Assembly: GCA_021738065.1 (NCBI GenBank)
Contig: JAIPCT010000005.1
Coordinates: 1-64,000 of the forward strand
From: Burkholderiaceae bacterium
GTDB lineage: Bacteria > Pseudomonadota > Gammaproteobacteria > Burkholderiales > Rhodocyclaceae
Reading direction: 5' to 3'
Length of the DNA stretch: 64,000 nucleotides
Below the pieces are notes generated by a model. It was not told the origin of the DNA. It did no database searches and saw nothing but the letters and a program-made list of their open reading frames with translations. This document shows positions 17,424 through 28,161 of the stretch, piece after piece (within the stretch, counting starts at the first letter, position 1; each line of letters starts with the position of its first letter). The position numbers and the translations under genes are program-made.

Positions 17424-19670
17424 CTACCCCTGCTGCATCCGGTGCAACCGCGAGTAGTGCCCGGCTTCGTGTTGCAGCAGTTCGGCGTGGCTGCCCTGCT
17501 CCACGATCTGACCGCGATCGAGCACCACGATGCGGTTGGCGTCGCGCACTGCTGAGAGCCGGTGGGCGATGATGAGCACGGTGCGGCCCTGACAGATGGC
17601 CTTCATGTTGTTCTGGATGATGCGTTCCGACTCGTAGTCGAGCGCGCTGGTAGCTTCGTCGAAGATCAGGATGCGTGGGTTGCCGATCAGCGCCCTGGCA
17701 ATCGCGATGCGCTGGCGCTGGCCGCCGGAGAGGGTCGAGCCGTGTTCGCCGACCAGGTTGTCGTAGCCTTCGGTCAGTTCCAGGATGAATTCATGCGCGC
17801 CGGCCAGTTTGGCGGCAGCGATCACGGCTTCCAGCGGCAGGCCGGGGTCGGAGAGCGCGATGTTGTCGCGGATGCTGCGGTTGAACAGCATGTTCTCCTG
17901 CAGCACCACGCCGATCTGGCGGCGCAGGCTGGAGCTGTCGGCCATGGCGAGATCGATGCCATCGACCAGCACGCGGCCGCGCTCTGGCAAGTAAAGACGC
18001 TGGGCCAATTTGGTCAGCGTGCTCTTGCCCGAGCCGGAACGGCCGACGATGCCGATCACCTCGCCTGCTTCGATGGCAAGGCTGACGCCGCGCAGCACTT
18101 CGGGGCCGTCGGGCCGGTAGCGAAAGACCAGGTCGTCGAACTCGATCTTGCCGGCCAGTGGTGGCAGCGTAGAACCACTGCGACCGCCCTGGCCGCTGGA
18201 CTTGCCCAGCTCGGTGCGAGTGTTGAGGATGTCGCCCAGGCGCTGCACCGAGATGCCGGTTTGCTGGAAGTCGGTCCACAGTTGCGCCAGACGCATGACC
18301 GGCGTGGCCACCCGGCCGGCGAGCATATTGAAGGCGATCAACTGGCCGACGCTGAGGCTGCCATCCATCACCAACCGTGCGCCCAGCCAGAGGGTGACGA
18401 CCGTGACCAACTTGCCGACCAGCGAGACGCCTTCGTGCGCCAGGGTGCCCAGCGTGGCGGTGCGAAAGCCGGCCGAGACATAGGCGGCCACCTGGTTGTC
18501 CCAGCGGCGGATCATTTGCGGCTCGACCGCCATGGCCTTGACGGTGTCGATGCCGTTGATGGTTTCAACCAGAAAGGCCTGGTTCTCGGCGCCACGGTTG
18601 AACTTCTCGTGCAGACGGGCGCGCAACAGCGGCGTGATGCCGACAGACAGAATCACATAGCACGGCAGGGAAAGCACCACCACCAGCGTCAGCCAGCCGC
18701 TGTAGAGCAGCATGACGGCGATGAAGACAAAGGAGAACAGCAGGTCGAGCACCAGGGTGATGGCATTGCCGGTGAGGAACTGACGGATGTTCTCCAGCTC
18801 ACGCACGCGGGCAACGGTGTCGCCGACGCGGCGGGCCTGGAAGTAAGCCAGGGGCAGATTGAGCAGATGACGGAACAGCCGCGCGCCGAGTTCGACGTCG
18901 ATGCGGCTGGTGGTGTGGGCAAAGACATAGCTGCGCACCCCGGACAGCACCACTTCGAAGATGATCACGACGAACAGGCCGACGGCCATGACATCCAGCG
19001 TGGTCATGCCGCGATGGACCAGCACCTTGTCCATCACCACCTGAAAGAACAGCGGCGTCATCAGGGCGAAGATTTGCAACACAAAAGACACCAGCATGAC
19101 TTCGCCGAGCAGCTTGCGGTACTTGACCACCGCCGGGATGAACCAGGTGAAGTCGAACTTGGCCAGTTCGCCGGCAAGCGAGGCGCGCGAGGTGAACAGG
19201 ATCAGCTCGCCGCTCCAGCGCGTGGCAAACTCGGCGACGGGTATGGCTTGCGGGCGCTCGATACGCGGGTCATGGATCAGTACCTGCTCCTCGCCTGGAT
19301 TGCCCTGGACACGGGCGAGGATCACAAAGCGGCCTTCGGTATCGACCGCGAGTGCAGGCAACGGGGTTTTTTCCAGACGTGATAGCTCGGTGCGGACGTG
19401 ACGCGCCTTGAGGCCAAGCTGCTTGGCGGCCAGCAATATTTGCGGGATGGAAAAATCCTTGCCCGGCTCGCGGAAATCATGAGCGAGCTGATCAGCGTCG
19501 GCGGCGATATTGTGAAAGCGGGCCAGCATCACCAAGCCGATGAGGCCGGTGTCGGGTTCGCGCCGGACGTCGGAACTTGCGCCATCGCCTTCCGGCGTGG
19601 CCACCAAGCTCAGCGGCGGATCGTCCGACATGTCCTGAAAGCTGCCAGTTTCCCCATGCGGCATGCCCAA
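17424..19670 (-). CDS. Type I secretion ABC transporter (HlyB-like, C39-like N-terminal domain)
   Basis: 748 aa; Walker A GRSGSGKST, LSGGQRQRIAIARAL signature, DEATSALD; N-terminal peptidase-like domain. Confidence 0.94.
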   Translation of the reverse strand: MGMPHGETGSFQDMSDDPPLSLVATPEGDGASSDVRREPDTGLIGLVMLARFHNIAADADQLAHDFREPGKDFSIPQILLAAKQLGLKARHVRTELSRLEKTPLPALAVDTEGRFVILARVQGNPGEEQVLIHDPRIERPQAIPVAEFATRWSGELILFTSRASLAGELAKFDFTWFIPAVVKYRKLLGEVMLVSFVLQIFALMTPLFFQVVMDKVLVHRGMTTLDVMAVGLFVVIIFEVVLSGVRSYVFAHTTSRIDVELGARLFRHLLNLPLAYFQARRVGDTVARVRELENIRQFLTGNAITLVLDLLFSFVFIAVMLLYSGWLTLVVVLSLPCYVILSVGITPLLRARLHEKFNRGAENQAFLVETINGIDTVKAMAVEPQMIRRWDNQVAAYVSAGFRTATLGTLAHEGVSLVGKLVTVVTLWLGARLVMDGSLSVGQLIAFNMLAGRVATPVMRLAQLWTDFQQTGISVQRLGDILNTRTELGKSSGQGGRSGSTLPPLAGKIEFDDLVFRYRPDGPEVLRGVSLAIEAGEVIGIVGRSGSGKSTLTKLAQRLYLPERGRVLVDGIDLAMADSSSLRRQIGVVLQENMLFNRSIRDNIALSDPGLPLEAVIAAAKLAGAHEFILELTEGYDNLVGEHGSTLSGGQRQRIAIARALIGNPRILIFDEATSALDYESERIIQNNMKAICQGRTVLIIAHRLSAVRDANRIVVLDRGQIVEQGSHAELLQHEAGHYSRLHRMQQG

Positions 19671-20206
19671 GTTTTTTCAAATAGCTATCGATGCGCCAAA
19701 CGCTTTTTTTGGAATCCCGCTCCTGTCTCCTACAGGAAACGGCCCCGGCGCTTGCCTCCCCTACTACAGTTTTTGTGTTTCGTTTTGTCGGCTGCCTACA
19801 CACCGGAGCAGGTCCGTTCCGGGGCCTGTTCACACCTCGCTACACATGCAGATATATGAAACAGGCGGCACACTAGCATCACAAGTGAGTACGGTTCAAG
19901 GAGTTATTTGGCATTGGCGCCAGCGCACTATCCCAATGGGCATAAGCACTATTTGGCGAATAGTCGACGGAACATGGAGTTACATCACGGCAACATTTTT
20001 TGCTGTGGCGCGTATTCCGTTAGACCTAAAGCTAATGAGCAGGTGACCTCCGCTGACGCCAGCGGTCTCTGAATAATTCCGTCACCCGGGTTCGATCCGA
20101 GGTCGCTTTTGTTGCACCTGAATGCACGTTGTTTTGGCACTGTCTGTCGCGAAACGGAAGGTGTGCCCTGACTAAACCATGCGAGAAAAGCCGGTCTACC
20201 TCACTA

Positions 20207-20232
20207 TCTCCGTATCGCCAGCGCCGACTTTT
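20207..20232 (-). repeat. KSRRW-type dispersed repeat copy 6
   Basis: tctccgtatcgccagcgccgactttt. Confidence 0.8.
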
Positions 20233-20444
20233 TGGCGCCGCGACGCGGCTGCGAACGTCGACCTGTCGCTGCCGGCCGAGACCTGATGTGCGGCCGGCGC
20301 CGCGCCTACGGCGATGGCTTGCGATCTCCGCAGCCGGCGACGAACGGGCAAAGCCCGCCAGGAAATCACTGCTCAGCCCGAACGGTAGCGACTTGTTCAG
20401 CATTTCTCTAGACTTGGCGGCGTGTCTTCTCCCGTTTCCTCCGA

Positions 20445-21725
20445 ATGAGCCTGGCGCCCCAATCCCTGCCTCCATCCCCCGATGCCGTGCGCACGATTCG
20501 CCTCAGCTTCGTCACGGCGTGCATTGTCGTTTTGCTGGCGGAGGCCATCGCGTTGACGGGGCGGGTGCCGGCGCCGCATGAATTGCTGTCCATCAATGCC
20601 AACGTTTATTACCCGTTTTTTTTCTACGCGATGGGCGGGCTGTTCGCGATGCATGCGCTGGTGCGGCCGGATGCCCGCGAGATCGCGCGCGCCAGCATTG
20701 TCGGCGTGGTCCTGCTGGCGCTGCATGCCGTGATGTTCGGCTTTCATGGCGATCAGGCGCATCGCCTGATCGGCCTGGTCTTGTATTACCAGGGGCTGGG
20801 CAGCGCGGCCTGCCTGCTGGCGAAGGCCTGGCGTTTGCGCGCCGTTGCACAGGGCAGCGATGCGCTGTTGCTGCTGATGGCGGGCAGCACGATACCGCTG
20901 TTTGTCCTCGCCACGGGACCGCTGCTGGCCCTGTCGCCGATCGCCGCGCCCTACACCCTGGATGCGCTGGCGTATGCCTTCGATCGCTCCCTGGGCTTCG
21001 ATCCGAGCGCGATGCTGGCCGGGTTTGTGCTGAAACGGGCGGCACTGCGCGAACTGGCGCTTGCGGTGTATTCCGCGCTGCCGCTGATGATCGCCATCGG
21101 CTTTGGCATGCAACTGCGCCGTCGCGATGCTTCGCCCAGCATCCTGCTGGTATTCATGGCAATTGTGGTGATCGGTTTTCCGATCTACTTTCTGTATCCG
21201 GTCACCGGGCCCCTGTATGCCTTCGGCGCTGCCTTTCCGGACCACATGCCGGCCTCGGTGGCTACGCCTATGGCGATGGAAGTCACGCTGGCGGCGCCGC
21301 GCAACGGCATGCCCTCGCTGCATTTCGCCTGGGTGTTTGCCTTGTGGCTGGCGGCGAGGAATTTCGGGCTAGCAAGCCGGCTGGGGGCCGGCGCGTTTTT
21401 GTGCCTGACGGTTTTGGCGATACTGGGGCTGGGCGAGCACTATCTGGTCGATCTGGTGGTGGCCTTGCCCCTGGTGCTGGCGGCAATCGCGCTGTGTGCG
21501 GCGGCGGATTGCGTTGATCGACGCCAAGCGCTGTGGACGGGAAGCCTGATGCTGGCCGGGTGGCTGGGCTACCTGACCTGGGGCGCTACCCTGTTCGCCG
21601 CGATGGGGCGCGCGCACTGGCTGGCGGTGCTTGCGACCGTGATGGTCGCGCTGTACCAAGGGCCACGGCTGGCTCGCCGTCCCGTCAGCGCCGAGTTTTC
21701 ACGCCCGACCGACACCACTGGTTGA
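20445..21725 (+). CDS. PAP2-superfamily-like membrane protein
   Basis: Multi-TM; MPSLHFAWVFALW and GLGEHYLVDLVVALPL resemble PAP2 motifs. Confidence 0.7.
   Translation: MSLAPQSLPPSPDAVRTIRLSFVTACIVVLLAEAIALTGRVPAPHELLSINANVYYPFFFYAMGGLFAMHALVRPDAREIARASIVGVVLLALHAVMFGFHGDQAHRLIGLVLYYQGLGSAACLLAKAWRLRAVAQGSDALLLLMAGSTIPLFVLATGPLLALSPIAAPYTLDALAYAFDRSLGFDPSAMLAGFVLKRAALRELALAVYSALPLMIAIGFGMQLRRRDASPSILLVFMAIVVIGFPIYFLYPVTGPLYAFGAAFPDHMPASVATPMAMEVTLAAPRNGMPSLHFAWVFALWLAARNFGLASRLGAGAFLCLTVLAILGLGEHYLVDLVVALPLVLAAIALCAAADCVDRRQALWTGSLMLAGWLGYLTWGATLFAAMGRAHWLAVLATVMVALYQGPRLARRPVSAEFSRPTDTTG
21674..21699 (-). repeat. KSRRW-type dispersed repeat copy 7 (C-terminal end of the PAP2-like ORF)
   Basis: tcgccgtcccgtcagcgccgagtttt. 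Confidence 0.65.
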
Positions 21726-21756
21726 TTCATTCACCGCAAGCGCGTTCGCGGCTTGC

Positions 21757-23502
21757 TCATCCCTGCCCCGGCTTTGCCTGCATCCGGCGTTTCTTTTCCT
21801 GTCCCTCGCGGCTATGGTATTCGGCCATGGCGGCGGTGTCATAGCGCAGCGCGATGTCGAGTTCCCGATCGCCCGCCTCCCAGTCGCCGCGTTCGTAGAG
21901 CAGTTTGGCCAGATTGAAATGCGGGCGCGTCAGGTAAGGCGTCAATGAGATGGCCTGGCGCAAGGCCTGCTCGGCTTCGTCCCGGCGGCCCTGATTCAGC
22001 AGCACCAGGCCGAGCAGATTGTGGGCTTCGCTGAGGTCGAGGCGGTCCTTGCCGTCCCGGTTTGCGTAGAGCTTGATCGCGCGTCGGGCATGGACTTCGG
22101 ACTCGGCATAGTTCTCGGCGCGAATCAGTACCATCGCCAGGTTGTGGTGGGTCGAGGCGAGTCCCGGGTAGTTTGCCAACACGGCGCGGGCGACGTTTGC
22201 GGCCTCATCGTCGCGGTATTCCGCGGCCAGCGCCGCAACGTAGTTTTCGCCGGCAATACGCGAGTGCGGCGCCTTGGTGTAGGCCTGGCCCCACAAGCTG
22301 GTGTTGCTTGCCCAGTTGGGAAGCAGTCCGATCACGGTAATGGCGCAGGCGATGGCCCACGCCGCCGCGGGAATGGCGATGAAGCGGCGGCCTTCGTGCG
22401 CCGCCCACAGCATGGCCAGTGCAAGCACGATGAACACCAGCGGCAGCATGAGGTAGCGGTCCTGCACGATATTGTCGCCGATGGTCAGTGGCACCAGATT
22501 CGACACCGGAGCCAGCGCCACCAGCGCCATGCCAAGGGCCAGCGCCGGGCGCCGGTACTTTGGCCAGCGGGCCAGAAGATACAGCAGCATCGCGGCCAAC
22601 GCCAACACGCCCGCCAGCCCCAGCCATGCCAGCAGGTCGCCGGTCACGATCGGGGTTGGCGCCGGGTGCACCGGCGACATCTGTCCGAAAGGCCAGATCA
22701 GCAGCAACACATACCAGCCGAGGGTTTTGCCGATCAGCAACAGATGCTGAAGGCCATTGCCCGGCGCCATTTCCGATGCATAGCGAATCGAGTGGCCGAG
22801 TACGCCATAACGCAAAACCAGATAGGCGCCGAGCACCGCCAGCAGCGCCGCCCATAGTGCGACATTGCCGTGACTCAGAAGACTGCGCGGCTGCCAGGCC
22901 GGTTGCGGCGCAAGGCGCAATATCTGCCAAAGCGGCAGCAGCACGATCAACACCACCGCCGTCTCCTTGCACAGCAGGGCGAGCAGGAAAAGTCCGGCCG
23001 GCACCAGCGCGCGCGCGGTGGCGTTGCGCAGGCGGGACTCGCTTAGCAGCGCCAGCAGCAGGAAGAACAGCATCATCAGATCGAAGCGATCAGAGATCCA
23101 GGCGACGTTTTCCACCAATGCCGGATGAACGGCAAACAGCAGGCCGGCGCAGGCGGCGACGACCGGGCCGGCGGGAATCAGCGTCCTCGCCAGCAACACC
23201 ACCAGCGTGGTGTTGGCGGCATGCAGCGCGAGGTTGGTGAAATGGAACAGCGCAGGATCGAGCCCGCCAAGTTTGGCTTCGAGGACGAAACTGATCAGCG
23301 GCAATGGCCGAAAGTAACTGGGCGCGAGCAGGAAATGCCGGCCGATCTGGTGCCACCACAAATCCGGGTCGCGCAGAAAAGGCAGATCGGTCAGGAAATA
23401 GACGTCATCCCAGACAAAGCCGTTGGCCAGGGACGGCAGATACAGCATGAAGGCCAGCCACCCCGGCAAAACCAGGAGCAGCCGCCCGAATTTCGGCTGC
23501 AC
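21757..23502 (-). CDS. TPR-containing multi-TM protein (TMTC/PMT-like glycosyltransferase family)
   Basis: PSLANGFVWDDVYFLTDLPFLRDPD...; ~10 hydrophobic segments then C-terminal TPRs. Confidence 0.7.
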   Translation of the reverse strand: MQPKFGRLLLVLPGWLAFMLYLPSLANGFVWDDVYFLTDLPFLRDPDLWWHQIGRHFLLAPSYFRPLPLISFVLEAKLGGLDPALFHFTNLALHAANTTLVVLLARTLIPAGPVVAACAGLLFAVHPALVENVAWISDRFDLMMLFFLLLALLSESRLRNATARALVPAGLFLLALLCKETAVVLIVLLPLWQILRLAPQPAWQPRSLLSHGNVALWAALLAVLGAYLVLRYGVLGHSIRYASEMAPGNGLQHLLLIGKTLGWYVLLLIWPFGQMSPVHPAPTPIVTGDLLAWLGLAGVLALAAMLLYLLARWPKYRRPALALGMALVALAPVSNLVPLTIGDNIVQDRYLMLPLVFIVLALAMLWAAHEGRRFIAIPAAAWAIACAITVIGLLPNWASNTSLWGQAYTKAPHSRIAGENYVAALAAEYRDDEAANVARAVLANYPGLASTHHNLAMVLIRAENYAESEVHARRAIKLYANRDGKDRLDLSEAHNLLGLVLLNQGRRDEAEQALRQAISLTPYLTRPHFNLAKLLYERGDWEAGDRELDIALRYDTAAMAEYHSREGQEKKRRMQAKPGQG

Positions 23503-23505
23503 CGC

Positions 23506-24645
23506 TTACTGCACTCGGTCGGCCCAGAGCTTGGCGCGGACGGGATCGACTTGCTCCCCCAATTCGCCATTGGTATACACGGCAAACAGACGCTGGGAAG
23601 CCGGCCGGTAGCCGGCTTCCGCCGAGCGGCGGAACCAGGTCAATGCCGCGGCGTCATCCTGGGCGACGCCGCGCCCTTTTTCGTAGAGCACGGCCAGATG
23701 CATCATGGCCTGCGCCAGCCCTTGCTCGATGGCCTGCTCGTAGAGCGCCTTGGCAGCAAGGTAATCGCGCTTGACGGCGCGTCCTTCCGCCAGCATGAAG
23801 CCGAGGTTGCTCTGGGCCTGGGCGAAACCCTGTGCCGCCGCGGCGCGGAAGAGCTCGACCGCAATCTTGTCGTCGCGCGGCAGGCCGCGACCGGATGCGT
23901 ACAAGAAGCCCAGATTGGTCTGCGCCTGGGGATTCTTCTTCTCCACCGCCTTGCGGTACCAGGCGATCGCGGTCGCCGTATCCTGCGCCACGCCGCGCCC
24001 ACGTTCGTACAGCGCACCGATGTTGTTTTCAGACTGGGCATAGCCCTGGTCGGCAGCCTTCTTGTACCAGACCATGGCATTGACATCGTCGCGCGGCACC
24101 CCGCGCCCGGTTTCCAGCATGTAACCCACATTGTTCTGCGCCTGCGGCGAGCCTTGGTCGGCCGCCTTGCGGTACCAGAACATGGCCCTCGTGTAGTCTC
24201 GCTGTATGCCAAGGCCCTTCTCGTAGAGGCTGCCAAGATTGTTCTGCGCCTGGGCCCAGTTGGCATCCGCGGCTTTTTGGTACAAGGCACGCGCTTGCTC
24301 GTAGTCCCGGATCACCCCTTGACCGGTTTCGTAGAGGTAGCCGAGATTGGTCTGCGCCTGCAGGAAACCTTGTTCGGCCGCCTTGCGATACCAGCTCGCC
24401 GCCTGTTCATAATTTTGCTTGACGCCCCATCCCCGCTCGTACAAGACACCGAGATCGTTTTGCGCGCGCGTCTCGCCGCGCGCCGCCGCCGCCTGGAATT
24501 CGCGCAGCGCCTTGGTGTAGTCACCCGCTTGCATGGCCTGCTGACCGGCCTGGAAATCAGCCCGCGCGAACCCCGATCCCAGTGAGCTCAAGCCAAGGAC
24601 CAGCACGCATGCCGTCCACCGTGATTTTCTTTTGCTTGAACCCAT
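23506..24645 (-). CDS. Sel1-like repeat (SLR) protein
   Basis: Repeats of A..G...AQ.NLG.LYE.G.GV..D; signal peptide; start chosen at MGSSKRKSRW with AGGAGG RBS. Confidence 0.9.
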   Translation of the reverse strand: MGSSKRKSRWTACVLVLGLSSLGSGFARADFQAGQQAMQAGDYTKALREFQAAAARGETRAQNDLGVLYERGWGVKQNYEQAASWYRKAAEQGFLQAQTNLGYLYETGQGVIRDYEQARALYQKAADANWAQAQNNLGSLYEKGLGIQRDYTRAMFWYRKAADQGSPQAQNNVGYMLETGRGVPRDDVNAMVWYKKAADQGYAQSENNIGALYERGRGVAQDTATAIAWYRKAVEKKNPQAQTNLGFLYASGRGLPRDDKIAVELFRAAAAQGFAQAQSNLGFMLAEGRAVKRDYLAAKALYEQAIEQGLAQAMMHLAVLYEKGRGVAQDDAAALTWFRRSAEAGYRPASQRLFAVYTNGELGEQVDPVRAKLWADRVQ

Positions 24646-24930
24646 AATCCCTCCTGTTGTGATAGGTTTTTGAGTGCTGCCTGCAAGCTGAATATATACC
24701 AATAGAATATTCAAAAATGCTTGCATGTACTATTCTCATGCGTTACAGTCATCAGACCTCATTTCGCTTCATTCTTCAACGATGAGGCATGGTAAACCAT
24801 GTCGCCGGATAGCTGAAAACCACTGACTGCCCGGAGATCGATGCTTCAGTTTCCGGATTGATGCGCCCTTGAAAGTTTCACCTCGACTTCCAGAATTTCC
24901 TTAACTACTCCCATTGGAGGCATACACACC

Positions 24931-25197
24931 ATGAAAAGCCTATTGCGCCGTTTGACAACCAATCGCCAAGGTGGTCAGGGCATGACCGAGTACATCATCA
25001 TCGTGGCGCTGATCGCGGTGGCGGCCATTGGAGTCTATGCCCTGTTTGGCAAAACCATCCGCAACCAGGTGGCTGGTCTTGCTGGCGAGGTTGCCGGAAC
25101 CGGTTCTTCTTCGCAAATCAGTGCCGCGGGTTCCGCTGCTTCCGCCGCGAGTTCCGCTGCCAACACCGACAAGAAGATGAACACGTATGGCAACTAA
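24931..25197 (+). CDS. flp: Flp/Fap type IVb pilin
   Basis: GGQGMTEYIIIVALIAVAAIGVYALFG prepilin motif. Confidence 0.88.
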   Translation: MKSLLRRLTTNRQGGQGMTEYIIIVALIAVAAIGVYALFGKTIRNQVAGLAGEVAGTGSSSQISAAGSAASAASSAANTDKKMNTYGN

Positions 25198-25219
25198 CTG
25201 AGTCATAGGCGCGATTCGC

Positions 25220-27238
25220 ATGACCTGCTCCTTCATCATGCGTCGCGCCGCTGTCACCGGCCTGCCACGTCCTGCGGAAGTGGGGCGTTTTCAACGAGGC
25301 CAAGCACTGGTTTTTGCGCTTTTCACTTCGGTCCTCGTGATACTCGCACTGTTCGCCATGTACAGCATGGGCGGACAGGTGATCGAGAAAATCAGGCTGC
25401 AGAACACGGCGGACGCGGCGGCTTACAGCGCGGCCCTGGCCGAGGCGCGCGATTACAATTTCTCTGCCTACACCAACCGCGCCATGGTCGCCAACCAGGT
25501 TGCCGTGGCCCAGTTCGTCGGCCTGACTTCGTGGTTCCGCAACATGTCGGCCTTCACCAACAACAATGTGGGCAACGTCGGGCGCAGTGTCTATGAGGCA
25601 TTTTTTGCCATTCCCTCGCCCTTGGGCAACTTCTACAAGAAGTTTCTCAAGACCTTCGGCAAAGCCATGGGGATCTTCGATGAAGGCAAAGGCGGCACCA
25701 CCTTCATGAAGGGCGCCGTCACGATGCTCGACGGCCTGATCCTGATCTATGGCGAAACCCAGCGCGTCTACCATTACGCGACCGCGTTAACCGTGGCCGA
25801 AACGCTGGGCGCCTTCTCCACCATGGGCGCCGCCCTCGACAACCTGCTCGGCGTGACGCTATTTACCGGCCCATTGACCGTGCTCGACGGCGGTGCCGCC
25901 AACAACATCATTCTGGCCAACGACGACAAGGCCAGCCTGACCATCGGCTCCGCGCCCTACCTTGCCTACCATTACTTCAAATGGTTCAAGTTTACGGAAT
26001 ACAAGGACCCGAATACCGACGGCAAGGACGGCGCCAACGCCGATCGATTCGCGCAGGTCGCGATGGATTCGCTGGACGACTTTTCCCGCGATCGCTCGAC
26101 CAAGCCGGCCTGGGGCTTTACCTTCTTCTATGCACCGCCGCTGACCTTTGTCGATCCGACCCGCTTCATTCCTTACCAGAACGGCCCGCTGTTCCTGCCC
26201 GTGATCCACCGTGGCGGCACCGAGCTCAAAGTCACCACGCCTTCCGGCACCGGCGGCAATGCCGGCACCGGCGGCGGCAGCGGCAGTAGCGGGGTCGATT
26301 GCCACGGCAACCCCGTAACCTCAAGCAGCGCCGGCACCGGCGGTGTCTCGGTCGATCAGTACAGCCAGCTTTCGCCCTTCTCGGCCACCGCCTGCGATGG
26401 CGATTCCGCCCGGGTCAATGTGGGAAATGCCAGCAAACCCAAAGGCGTCTATGCCTTCAGGGCCGGTACCTGGATCGACCCGGCCACCCTCACCAACACG
26501 CAGGGCAATGCCAGCACCACCACCACGGCGCCGGCAAATGGCAGTGCGAATCCCGGCGCGGTCGGCTCGAAATCGAAAAAGAACTGGACCGCACTGGACG
26601 CTTCGAGCTGGTCCGGACTCGACCTGATCTGGATTTCGATTCTCGGCATTCCGATTCCATTGCCGATACCGTTCGCGCCGCCCTGGATCCCGCTGTCGCA
26701 CGGCGCGGCACAATCCGGCAAGAAACTGGATCCGCCGACAGTGCTTGCCAGCAACAACAATTTCGGCGTCACCGCCAGCGAGGCGTACGGCTCGGTGCTC
26801 GACAGCTGGACCACCAAGGTGTCCGCCTCAATGCGGCAAAAGACCGGCGCCGGCGCATCGCTCGACATGTCGCCCAAGCTCGGCGGCATTACCAAGTACA
26901 TGGACGTGAAAGACGTTGCCGCCGAAAACCTGACGGGGCCGGCCCTGGTGATCGAGATTGAAAAGAAAGCCAGCGATACGCCGCAAAACCCGGGCACCGG
27001 CCAGTTCTCGACGGAAAACGGCGCCTCCCACGGCAAGATGCGCAGCCTCTCCAAGGCCCAGACCTATTTCGCGCGGCCGACCAACGACAGCGCGCTGGCA
27101 TGGTTCAAACGCACCACCGGCACCGCAACGCAAACCGAACTGGGCAGTCTCTACAACCCGTATTGGCAGGCGCGACTGCTGCCCAACACCTTCATCGAGC
27201 AATACATTTCGATGGAAATGCAGCGCTTCGGCATTTGA
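25220..27238 (+). CDS. TadG-like pilus assembly protein (Tad domain)
   Basis: RGQALVFALFTSVLVILALFAMYSMGGQVIEKIRLQNTADAAAYSAALAEAR. Confidence 0.8.
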   Translation: MTCSFIMRRAAVTGLPRPAEVGRFQRGQALVFALFTSVLVILALFAMYSMGGQVIEKIRLQNTADAAAYSAALAEARDYNFSAYTNRAMVANQVAVAQFVGLTSWFRNMSAFTNNNVGNVGRSVYEAFFAIPSPLGNFYKKFLKTFGKAMGIFDEGKGGTTFMKGAVTMLDGLILIYGETQRVYHYATALTVAETLGAFSTMGAALDNLLGVTLFTGPLTVLDGGAANNIILANDDKASLTIGSAPYLAYHYFKWFKFTEYKDPNTDGKDGANADRFAQVAMDSLDDFSRDRSTKPAWGFTFFYAPPLTFVDPTRFIPYQNGPLFLPVIHRGGTELKVTTPSGTGGNAGTGGGSGSSGVDCHGNPVTSSSAGTGGVSVDQYSQLSPFSATACDGDSARVNVGNASKPKGVYAFRAGTWIDPATLTNTQGNASTTTTAPANGSANPGAVGSKSKKNWTALDASSWSGLDLIWISILGIPIPLPIPFAPPWIPLSHGAAQSGKKLDPPTVLASNNNFGVTASEAYGSVLDSWTTKVSASMRQKTGAGASLDMSPKLGGITKYMDVKDVAAENLTGPALVIEIEKKASDTPQNPGTGQFSTENGASHGKMRSLSKAQTYFARPTNDSALAWFKRTTGTATQTELGSLYNPYWQARLLPNTFIEQYISMEMQRFGI

Positions 27239-28161
27239 TGCGACAAACACAGCCATCACGACAGAACGGGCAGGCCATGATCGAAGCATTGATTGCTTCG
27301 GCGCTGGTTCTGGTTCCCCTGTTTCTTGCCATTCCGGTAATCGCCAAGTATCAGGATATCAAGGCCTACACGGTGCAAAGCGCCCGCTATGCCGCCTGGG
27401 AGCGCACGGTCTGGTTCGGCGGCGCGTCGGCAGCGACATTCGGCATCGGCTCGGGCGCCACCTTCAGCAACAAGTGGGATGCGAACGAGAAAACCGACGA
27501 CCAGATTCGCGCCGAAATCGGCACGCGCCTGCTGTCCGACACCGGCACCACGGCCTTTTCCAGCGCCGACAAGAGCGGTTCGAGCTACAGCGGCGGCCCC
27601 AAGCAGCTCTGGCGCGATCGCCGGGGTACGACTTTGCTCACCGACTACGGCGACATCGGCGCCACCTACGCCAATGAAAAAGCGCCCGGACTGATCAACA
27701 ACCTGCTCACTCCGCTGGTGCAGATTTCATCAGTGGTGTCCAACTTCATGGTCGACACCAAGGGGCGATATACCGCGACAGTCGCCCTCTCGGTGCAGCA
27801 GGTGGCCTACAACACCGATGCCGGGCTGGGCGCATGCGCCAGCTGCCCGGTGGACTATCTCGCCACCGGAACGAAGAGCGCATTCTCGGCGAAAAACGTG
27901 ATTCTGGCCAATGGCTGGAACGCCAACGGCCCCGGCTCGCATGCCGAGTACAGCACCGTAGCCGGCAAGAAGAAAATGTCGGTCTATAACCAGGTGCGTG
28001 GGCTGACGCCGTCCTCGCTGATAAAGCCGTCGGATGGCGGTTTCTTCGACACCGCGCTGAAAGTGCTGAAAGGCATTTCCCTGGTGTTCTTCCCGGAACT
28101 CAGCACGCTCGATCTCGGGCGCATCGAAGTCGACCGGGTTCCGGCGGACCGCCTGCAATGA
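27238..28161 (+). CDS. TadE-like pseudopilin
   Basis: MRQTQPSRQNGQAMIEALIASALVLVPLFLAIPVIAKYQD; start overlaps previous stop (TGATG). Confidence 0.72.
   Translation: MRQTQPSRQNGQAMIEALIASALVLVPLFLAIPVIAKYQDIKAYTVQSARYAAWERTVWFGGASAATFGIGSGATFSNKWDANEKTDDQIRAEIGTRLLSDTGTTAFSSADKSGSSYSGGPKQLWRDRRGTTLLTDYGDIGATYANEKAPGLINNLLTPLVQISSVVSNFMVDTKGRYTATVALSVQQVAYNTDAGLGACASCPVDYLATGTKSAFSAKNVILANGWNANGPGSHAEYSTVAGKKKMSVYNQVRGLTPSSLIKPSDGGFFDTALKVLKGISLVFFPELSTLDLGRIEVDRVPADRLQ

Noticed and set aside
20070-20120. tRNA-like T-arm sequence (cccgggttcgatccgagg)
   Set aside because: T-stem pairing has mismatches and no convincing anticodon or acceptor arms can be drawn.
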